Assembly: GCA_964405075.1 (NCBI GenBank)
Contig: CAYOMP010000171.1
Location: 1 to 5,872 of the forward strand
Length of the DNA: 5,872 nt
Direction of reading: 5' to 3'
Source of the DNA: CAYOMP01 sp964405075
Lineage (GTDB): Bacteria > Bacillota > Clostridia > Lachnospirales > Lachnospiraceae
Shown: in pieces, positions 1-4,942 of the stretch
How the letters are laid out: the number at the start of each line of letters is the position of its first letter
Numbering within the stretch: position 1 is the stretch's first letter
Position numbers and translations under genes: made by a program
The notes under the pieces: model-generated
Told to the model about the DNA's origin: nothing
Database searches by the model: none
Seen by the model: only the letters and a program-made list of their open reading frames with translations

Positions 1-19
1 TTATGTTTACATAGGTTTT

Positions 20-85
20 CGATGAGCGCCGCGAAACTATCGAAACTCGCAAAGCGTGTTTCTCATAATTTATGAGGAACACTCG
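20..85. other. G+C-richer patch with hairpin at left edge
   Basis: Positions 20-56 are clearly richer in G and C than the rest of the window and contain cgaaact twice (32-38 and 41-47, 9-nt period). This runs into a hairpin: 56-67 pairs with 71-82 (12 pairs, one G-T wobble) around a 3-nt loop. No T-run follows directly, so it is not a typical terminator by itself. An ATG at 22 opens only a 17-codon frame ending at 75, with no convincing ribosome site. It may be the tail of an upstream transcript or a dispersed intergenic repeat; the sequence alone does not decide. Confidence 0.4.
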
Positions 86-118
86 TAATTCTACTAATTG
101 TTAATATTTAAAAGAATA

Positions 119-187
119 AAGACGTATGAATGTAGTTTTATATTTTAGTTAAGCGAAAATATGTACTACATTCATACGTTTTTTTAT
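119..187 (+). terminator. Rho-independent terminator of an upstream gene
   Basis: A 14-bp perfect stem pairs 122-135 with 166-179. It is extended outward by A-T pairs into the T-run at 179-185. Inside it a second stem pairs 140-146 (atatttt) with 156-162 (aaaatat) around a short loop. The run of seven T directly after the stem indicates termination in the forward direction. The gene it closes lies left of the window. Confidence 0.85.
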
Positions 188-297
188 ATTAAATAAAAAT
201 TATTGTTAATAGGAATTTTTTCTCTTCGTTCCTGACGTAAATCAAAAGTATGAAGCGTGCCATAAACAAAGTGCATGAGACTATTAAAAAAAGAAAA

Positions 298-319
298 TTG
301 ATTTAGAGAAATAAATCAA
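298..319. promoter_or_regulatory. Small perfect inverted repeat, possible operator
   Basis: The sequence ttgattta (298-305) is repeated inverted as taaatcaa (312-319) around a 6-nt spacer. It lies about 55 nt upstream of the predicted -35 box of the surface-protein promoter, where an activator or repressor could bind. No T-run follows, so it is not a terminator. The arms are AT-rich and short, so chance is possible. The rest of 190-370 shows no gene and no RNA motif that I recognise. Confidence 0.25.
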
Positions 320-372
320 ATATGGATAAAATAAATAAATTATGAAATATCGCTTAAACAATAGAATAAAGC

Positions 373-401
373 TTGAATTATATGAATTTGACTAATATAA
401 T
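373..401 (+). promoter_or_regulatory. Housekeeping promoter for the surface-protein gene
   Basis: A -35 box TTGAAT (373-378) and a perfect -10 box TATAAT (396-401) are separated by the ideal 17 nt. Transcription should start near 408, giving an untranslated leader of about 145 nt before the ATG at 552. No other upstream pair in this intergenic stretch is as good. Confidence 0.65.
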
Positions 402-442
402 GATGCTGCTAATAGATGATGTGATTATAAGTTTGGTATGTG

Positions 443-480
443 ATTCGTATTATATCTGCTAATATACCAGATATACGAAT
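443..480 (+). promoter_or_regulatory. Hairpin in the mRNA leader of the surface protein
   Basis: Within the predicted leader, 443-449 (attcgta) pairs with 474-480 and 453-458 (tatctg) pairs with 468-473. This leaves a 3-nt bulge on the left arm and a 9-nt loop. There is no T-run after it, so it is not a plain terminator. It may stabilise the transcript or be a protein site; it matches no riboswitch class known to me. Confidence 0.35.
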
Positions 481-551
481 ATAACTAAAACATAAACACA
501 ACAACAAGAATATAGGTAGCAATTGGTCAAAGTTTTTTAGGAGAAGAGTTA

Positions 552-2315
552 ATGAAAAAAAGTATTATTGGAGCTATTGCAATAATTGTAACTATGGGAG
601 TTATGAGTGTATTTTCACCTGTGCTAAAGGTAGACGCCAGTCATATGATAAAATATGGAAATGTTAAGACTACAGGTACTGAAACAACTGCAGAAGGATT
701 TAAAATTAGTACAATCAATGAGAATAATGTTGAGAAGAAATATTTAATTGGATATACAGGAACACAAGATGTGATTACTATTCCAGATGAAATTGATGAA
801 ATAGCAGGTGGAGCATTTGCTGATAATACAACAATTAAAAGAGTACATATACCAGCCAATGTGCAATATATAAATATGTATGCCTTTCAAAATTGTACTA
901 ATTTAACGACAGTTACAATAGCAGAGAATGGCAAGTTGGAAGGAATTGTAAATCATGCCTTTTCTAATTGTAAGAAGCTTAGTCAGATAAATATTCCAAA
1001 TAGTACAGAGTTTATCTTAGACTATGCCTTTGAAAATTGTGAACAATTAGATACCATAAATATTCCGTCAAGCGTTAATGAAATAGGATATTTGGTCTTT
1101 GCTGGCTGTGATTCATTAGAAAGAATCATTGTAGATAATGGAAATACAACATATTCATCAATTGACGGTGTATTATATGATAAGAATATAACAAAATTAG
1201 TACAATATCCTGTAGGGAAAAGTAACCTGACAATACCTAGTACAGTAAAAACTATTGGAAAGTGGGCATTTGATTCTTGCAATAAAATAACAGCTATAAA
1301 TATACCATCAAATGTTACGGTTATTGAAGAGTATGCTTTTCAAAATTGTGAAAAATTAGAAAGTGTAACATTATCTAATAGCATTAAAAAAATACCTGCT
1401 TATGCTTTTAGTCAAAGTATAGGATTAAAGATGATTGAGATACCGAATAGTGTTACTGAAATTGGTGAGTATGCATTTAGTGGTATCCCTGCATTGGAAA
1501 AAGCCGATATACAAAATAGTGTTACTAAGATTGGGTTAAATGCATTTGGAGAATGTACTAATTTGACAATACATTGCAATAAGGACTCTTTTGTACATAA
1601 ATATGCAATTGCAAATAATATAAAAGTCAGTTTAAAAAATCAGAATACAAATAATAACCAGAATACTAACAGTAACCAGAATACTAATAATAATCAGAAT
1701 AATAATAACCAGAATACTAATAATTGCCAGAATAATGATAATTGCCAGAATAATGATAATAGTGGCAATAATGATTCAAACTCGAATAATGACAGTGAAG
1801 ATGCAAATTCAAACAAGGTAGAAGATAAAGTAAAGGTTACCTGTAATGTAAAGGAAGCAAGAATGCAGGTTGGTAAAACAACAACAGCAATTAAAGTAAA
1901 ACTTGCAAATGGCGATAAGGTGGTATCTTGGAAGTCTTCAAATACAAAAGTGGCAACAGTAACCAATACAGGAAAAGTAAAGGCAAAGAAGACAGGAACA
2001 GCTAAGATTACTGTAACTACAAAAAAAGGAGCTACTGCATCTGTAACAATTAGAGTTCAAAAAGGTAAAGTTAATGTTAAATCTTTGAAGACTAATAAAA
2101 GTAGCGTAAGTATAAAAAAAGGAAAAAGCTTTACAATAGAAGTCACTAAATATCCAATTACAGCCACTAACAAAATAAGTTATACATCAAGTAATAAGAA
2201 AGTAGCTACTGTTAGCAGTAAGGGTGTTATTAAGGCTAAGAGTAAAGGTATATGTAATATTACGTGTAAGTCTGACAACGGTAAGAAAAAAACAATTAAA
2301 GTCAAAGTTAAATAA
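552..2315 (+). CDS. Secreted BspA-like leucine-rich-repeat protein with two Ig-like domains
   Basis: This is probably an exported surface or secreted adhesin-type protein. Residues 1-29 form a signal peptide (MKKS start, hydrophobic core 5-24, likely cut after VDA at 29). Residues about 74-340 hold about ten LRR_5/BspA repeats of about 23 residues, each with an AF(x)2C(x)2L-like core. AF or VF pairs fall at 88, 111, 136, 159, 182, 239, 262, 285, 308 and 331; the spacing breaks once (184-238), where a longer unit lies. Residues 363-421 are an Asn/Gln-rich linker. Two Big_2-type bacterial Ig domains follow (about 428-503 and 507-587), each with the SSN(T/K)KVATV...G.(V/I)KAK signature. There is no LPXTG motif or C-terminal membrane anchor, so attachment would be non-covalent through the basic Ig domains, or the protein is released. 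The start is set by AGGAG at 539-543, 8 nt upstream. No clear terminator follows. Ligand unknown. Confidence 0.9.
   Translation: MKKSIIGAIAIIVTMGVMSVFSPVLKVDASHMIKYGNVKTTGTETTAEGFKISTINENNVEKKYLIGYTGTQDVITIPDEIDEIAGGAFADNTTIKRVHIPANVQYINMYAFQNCTNLTTVTIAENGKLEGIVNHAFSNCKKLSQINIPNSTEFILDYAFENCEQLDTINIPSSVNEIGYLVFAGCDSLERIIVDNGNTTYSSIDGVLYDKNITKLVQYPVGKSNLTIPSTVKTIGKWAFDSCNKITAINIPSNVTVIEEYAFQNCEKLESVTLSNSIKKIPAYAFSQSIGLKMIEIPNSVTEIGEYAFSGIPALEKADIQNSVTKIGLNAFGECTNLTIHCNKDSFVHKYAIANNIKVSLKNQNTNNNQNTNSNQNTNNNQNNNNQNTNNCQNNDNCQNNDNSGNNDSNSNNDSEDANSNKVEDKVKVTCNVKEARMQVGKTTTAIKVKLANGDKVVSWKSSNTKVATVTNTGKVKAKKTGTAKITVTTKKGATASVTIRVQKGKVNVKSLKTNKSSVSIKKGKSFTIEVTKYPITATNKISYTSSNKKVATVSSKGVIKAKSKGICNITCKSDNGKKKTIKVKVK
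1638..1814 (+). repeat. Asn/Gln-rich tandem-repeat linker region
   Basis: This part of the surface-protein gene is built from short degenerate repeats of AAT, ACT and CAG codons encoding NQNTNN-like units. At 1722-1757 an 18-nt unit (encoding NCQNND) occurs twice in perfect tandem and begins a third time. All unit lengths are multiples of three, so gain or loss of a unit would change linker length without a frameshift. The linker separates the LRR fold from the Ig domains. Confidence 0.8.
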
Positions 2316-2455
2316 TTACTAAAGAGTATCCAAATTAATATTCTTGTAAATAGAGAAAGTAATGTAGTTTATATGTTAATGAAAGAAGATTATTTGTGAT
2401 TTGATAAAGAACACTTGGGAGATAATCATAAATTGAATGCAACATATAAGCTATA

Positions 2456-2485
2456 TTACTTTTTTGTTATAAAATATGATATAAT
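2456..2485 (+). promoter_or_regulatory. Extended -10 promoter for the GH43 operon
   Basis: A perfect TATAAT (2480-2485) is preceded by TGA, giving an extended -10 (TGnTATAAT). The -35 region is weak (TTACTT at 2456-2461, 18-nt spacing), as is common with extended -10 promoters. Start is expected near 2492, about 30 nt before the GH43 start codon. The stretch 2316-2455 holds no gene and no clear terminator. Confidence 0.55.
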
Positions 2486-2523
2486 AGCACAGTGGAATTA
2501 TTTAAGTAAATGGTGGAGGATAT

Positions 2524-3387
2524 ATGAAAGCAACAGATTTTAGAATTAGAGATCCTTTTATAGTTGCTGAAAAACAGGAGCAGACATATTATTTGTTTGG
2601 AACAACAGATTATAATGTATGGTCTGGCAAGGCAACTGGATTTGATGTATATAAAAGCAAGGACTTAGTTGAGTGGGAAGGACCATTTGAGGCTTTCAGA
2701 CCTGATAAAGATTTTTGGGCTGATAAGAATTTCTGGGCGCCGGAAGTGCATAAGTACAATGGTGCATATTATATGTTTGCCTCTTTTAAAGCAGATGGTG
2801 TACATAGGGGAACTCAAATATTAAAGGCAGATAATATAACTGGATCATATGAGACATACACAGATGGACCGGTAACGCCTTGTGATATGGAATGTTTAGA
2901 TGGAACATTATATGTGGATGATGACAATAAGCCTTGGATTATTTTTTCGCAGGAATGGACACAGGTACATGATGGAAGAATATGTGTAGCCAGATTATCA
3001 GAGGATTTGAAAGAAATAATAGGCGAGATTAAGATTTTGTTTAGTGCATCTCAGTCAGGATGGGCTGAGAATGTGACAGACGGAGTAGAGAATCCACCAA
3101 TTAGATATGTAACAGACGGACCATTTATTTTTAAAAGAAATGATAAATTATATATGTTATGGTCTAGTTTTTATAATAACAATTATTCTATGGGACTAGC
3201 TTATAGCAAAAATAATAAAATAGACGGTGAATGGATACATGAAGAGACGCCATTCTTTAAAAAAGATGGAGGACATGGGATGATATTTGAGACATTTGAA
3301 GGAAAAAAGATGTTAACAATCCATGCACCGAACAAATCACCAAATGAGCATGTATCATTTATAAATATTGATAAATTATTTAAATAG
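2524..3387 (+). CDS. GH43-family glycoside hydrolase (five-bladed beta-propeller), cytoplasmic
   Basis: This resembles glycoside hydrolase family 43 (clan GH-F), which includes arabinofuranosidases and xylosidases. With no signal peptide and 287 aa, it would be a single-domain enzyme acting inside the cell on imported oligosaccharides. Visible marks are RDPFI at 9-13 with D10 as the expected general base, propeller-blade strands (TYYLFGT, AYYMFAS, TLYVDDDNKPWIIF), LDG with D126 as the likely pKa-modulating acid, EW at 144-145, TDGPFIFKR at 197-205, and GGHGMIF at 249-255 with H251 a likely central residue. Many GH43 enzymes have Glu as general acid at the EGP(Y/F) motif; here that position is D198. 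I recall TDGPF as usual in a bacterial GH43 subgroup, so activity is likely but the acid is unsure. The start has GGAGGA at 2515-2520. It is the first gene of a three-gene run. Substrate not determined. Confidence 0.85.
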   Translation: MKATDFRIRDPFIVAEKQEQTYYLFGTTDYNVWSGKATGFDVYKSKDLVEWEGPFEAFRPDKDFWADKNFWAPEVHKYNGAYYMFASFKADGVHRGTQILKADNITGSYETYTDGPVTPCDMECLDGTLYVDDDNKPWIIFSQEWTQVHDGRICVARLSEDLKEIIGEIKILFSASQSGWAENVTDGVENPPIRYVTDGPFIFKRNDKLYMLWSSFYNNNYSMGLAYSKNNKIDGEWIHEETPFFKKDGGHGMIFETFEGKKMLTIHAPNKSPNEHVSFINIDKLFK

Positions 3388-3390
3388 GAG
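3385..3390 (+). promoter_or_regulatory. Ribosome binding site that sets the start of the 84-aa gene
   Basis: TAGGAG overlaps the TAG stop codon of the GH43 gene. It lies 7 nt before the ATG at 3398, but only 1 nt before the ATG at 3392 and downstream of the ATG at 3368. The start at 3398 is therefore preferred, and translation of the two genes is probably coupled. Confidence 0.7.
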
Positions 3391-3397
3391 AATGAAA

Positions 3398-3652
3398 ATG
3401 GAAGAATTATATAGAGTAATAGAAGACAAGATTAGAGAAGCTGGATATACAAGACCAGTTAGTGGAGAAGAAATATACGAAGAAATCTGCGACCAAATTG
3501 ATGGACAGGAAAATGGAAGTTATATCTTTATGTCGAAGAAAGAAGATGATGTATTTTTTGAATACAAAATTGATGTAATGGATGAAGAATTTAACCTTTC
3601 ATATATTGACATAAATATGAATGATAAGAAGATTAGAGTGGATTTTGACTAA
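3398..3652 (+). CDS. Small acidic protein of unknown function (84 aa)
   Basis: I do not recognise a family. The product is 84 aa, soluble and strongly acidic (about two dozen Asp/Glu, with fewer Lys/Arg). The N-terminal third looks helical (MEELYRVIEDKIREAG). After a linker and a second helix (EEIYEEICDQI), the C-terminal half alternates like beta strands (GSYIFMSK, VFFEYKIDVM, FNLSYIDINM, KKIRVDFD), suggesting a compact alpha-plus-beta fold. There is no signal peptide, membrane segment or metal motif, and a single Cys. The gene sits 10 nt after the GH43 stop and 17 nt before the kinase-like gene, so all three are probably co-transcribed. A partner or regulator of one neighbour is possible but not shown. 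Longer upstream ATGs overlap the GH43 gene and lack a ribosome site. Confidence 0.75.
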   Translation: MEELYRVIEDKIREAGYTRPVSGEEIYEEICDQIDGQENGSYIFMSKKEDDVFFEYKIDVMDEEFNLSYIDINMNDKKIRVDFD

Positions 3653-3669
3653 TAAAAGGTGGGAGATTT

Positions 3670-4533
3670 ATGAAGGTTGATAAGAAAAGATTATATAGTT
3701 TGATTGCTATATATGCGGTTGTTTTCTATTTAATCATACTGATAGGGTATTTAATATGTGAAATATTAATAGGTGGAGTTAATGTTTTGTTTCCTATAAT
3801 TCTGATAGTTATAGTGGCTTTAGGTAGTGTTTTCACTGGTAGTAAATTTTACAAGGTGTATGATGCAGGTATCAAAGTTGAAACACATAAAAAAAACATG
3901 TTCAATAGAATTTCCAGTGAATTAGAGCAGCCTTTGAATGATATAGACAATTATGTAAATATGTTTGATAAAAATATGGAACTGGATGCAAAAGAGTTTT
4001 GCATAGAAAATATTAAAATAGAAACCCAGTGCTTAAGAAAAGCTATTAATGACATTATGGAACTGGAAGAAATTGAAAAAGGGATATATGAGTTGAACTC
4101 ACAGACTTTTTCAATAAATCGTGTGCTGGATGAAGTATTAGATAAGTATTGGGATATTGCAGATAATAGAGACATAGAACTTAGCTTTAACAATGTGAAA
4201 GAAACACCATTAAATGCGGATATAGTTAGAATGACACAGGTTGTTGATAATTTTATTTATAACGCAATTGTAAATACTGCAAGAGGCAAAAAAATTCAAG
4301 TAGCAATGGATGAAAGAGGCATGGTTATTTTGGCAGAAGGTAGAGTGGCTTCTCAGAATGAATTGGAAAATATGTGGAATTTAGAATATTATAAACAAGA
4401 AAATAATAGTGAGAAGAAAATAAGCGGAATAGGAATGTATACATCAAAAAGATTACTGGAAAAGCAGGGGTATACATGTGGTGTTGTTAATGACAAAAAA
4501 GGTGTTAAATATTGGATTAAATTTGTAAACTAG
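3670..4533 (+). CDS. Membrane-anchored histidine-kinase-like protein, probable pseudokinase
   Basis: This 287-aa protein has two membrane segments (about 7-31 and 37-56) joined by a very short loop, so it has almost no outside sensor domain. A DHp-like helical hairpin (about 68-140) and an HATPase-like domain (about 148-287) follow. The H-box region reads ISSELEQPL (81-89) where active kinases have (I/M)SHELRTPL: the phospho-acceptor His is Ser83 (codon agt). The N-box is partly kept (NFIYNAI, N194 and N198). The G1 box, normally DxGxG, reads LAEGRVA (221-227), so the adenine-binding Asp is Ala222 and one Gly is lost. The G2 box is reduced to SGIGMYTSK (252-260). This predicts no autophosphorylation and weak or no ATP binding. 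No response regulator is nearby. The ribosome site is GGGAG at 3661-3665. The TAG stop lies inside an inverted-repeat element, but the last strand (KYWIKFVN) looks like a normal HATPase end. It could be a scaffold or decoy for another kinase; this is inference. Confidence 0.8.
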   Translation: MKVDKKRLYSLIAIYAVVFYLIILIGYLICEILIGGVNVLFPIILIVIVALGSVFTGSKFYKVYDAGIKVETHKKNMFNRISSELEQPLNDIDNYVNMFDKNMELDAKEFCIENIKIETQCLRKAINDIMELEEIEKGIYELNSQTFSINRVLDEVLDKYWDIADNRDIELSFNNVKETPLNADIVRMTQVVDNFIYNAIVNTARGKKIQVAMDERGMVILAEGRVASQNELENMWNLEYYKQENNSEKKISGIGMYTSKRLLEKQGYTCGVVNDKKGVKYWIKFVN

Positions 4534-4696
4534 TATAATGGTTCATAAATAACTCGACTATAAACGCAGAATATTTTTTTGAGTGTGAGGTTTCAAAGAC
4601 ATAGGCATAGCAGGCTACACAGAGGATTTTGAAACTGTGCAATCGGAAAAATAGTCAAATTATAGAGTCGGGTTATTTTGAAACCATTATACTAGT
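4529..4696. mobile_element. MITE-like 168-bp inverted-repeat element
   Basis: The ends are a perfect 15-bp inverted repeat (4529-4543 against 4682-4696). After a short mismatch, 4547-4559 pairs with 4666-4678 (13 pairs, one G-T). Inner arms also pair: 4572-4580 with 4645-4653 (the last two are wobbles) and 4589-4598 with 4627-4636. The whole element can fold into one long, slightly interrupted hairpin. If the ends are drawn at CTAG, the flanks carry TAAA on both sides (4526-4529 and 4696-4699), a possible 4-bp target duplication, though in AT-rich DNA this is weak evidence. It has no coding capacity. The left end supplies the stop codon of the kinase-like gene. Each end carries an inward-facing TATAAT (4534-4539 on the left). 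A structured RNA or a large bidirectional terminator are the alternatives. Confidence 0.55.
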
Positions 4697-4723
4697 AAAG
4701 TTTGCTATGGGCGCGTAAATAAA

Positions 4724-4815
4724 AAAGAATGCTTATGGGAATTAATGCTGGATTTGTGTCAGCTTGAATGGTACTACATACACAAATCTATGCACATTTT
4801 CAAGAAGCATTCTTT
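4724..4815. repeat. Second nested inverted repeat (92 nt)
   Basis: The outer arms 4724-4734 (aaagaatgctt) and 4805-4815 are perfect over 11 bp. The inner arms 4751-4759 (gatttgtgt) and 4780-4788 are perfect over 9 bp, with a possible 4-bp stem (4744-4747 with 4795-4798) between them. On the reverse strand the outer stem runs straight into TTTTTT then ATTTA. On the forward strand it is followed by TTTATATTTTA. It could therefore act as a terminator in either direction, be a small structured RNA, or be a second MITE-like insertion. The 33 nt between this repeat and the previous element (4697-4723) show nothing else. Confidence 0.5.
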
Positions 4816-4860
4816 ATATTTTATGCAAAAAAATATAGTTTTAGTCATAAGATAAATGCA

Positions 4861-4903
4861 AAAAATTGCTATTTTGACGGGAGTACAATTTCGTGTCAAA
4901 TAG
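4861..4903 (-). terminator. Rho-independent terminator of tmcAL
   Basis: Read on the reverse strand, ctatttgac (4903-4895) pairs with gtcaaaatag (4878-4869), with one bulged base and a 16-nt loop. A run of six T begins 3 nt after the stem. It lies 40 nt beyond the tmcAL stop codon, the expected place for its terminator. Confidence 0.65.
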
Positions 4904-4942
4904 TAAGATGTATTAAAGTATTAATTAACAATAGTAAGTTAA

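Noticed and set aside
22..75. A 17-codon peptide starting at ATG 22
   Set aside because: It is very short, lacks a ribosome site, and lies in a hairpin-forming patch; there is no evidence that it is translated.
1638..1814. A CRISPR array or other spaced-repeat system in the repetitive stretch
   Set aside because: The repeats are codon-level and in frame, with no unique spacers; they encode a linker.
641..1966. Reverse-strand open frames of 72, 86 and 90 codons inside the surface-protein gene
   Set aside because: They are shadows of the LRR and Asn-rich repeats, with low-complexity translations and no start signals.
3368..3397. A longer start (ATG 3368 or 3392) for the 84-aa gene
   Set aside because: ATG 3368 lies upstream of the only ribosome site and inside the GH43 gene; ATG 3392 is 1 nt from that site, too close to be used.
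3951..4193. Reverse-strand 80-codon frame within the kinase-like gene
   Set aside because: It is antisense to the well-supported DHp-like region, Ser/Leu-rich, with no ribosome site.
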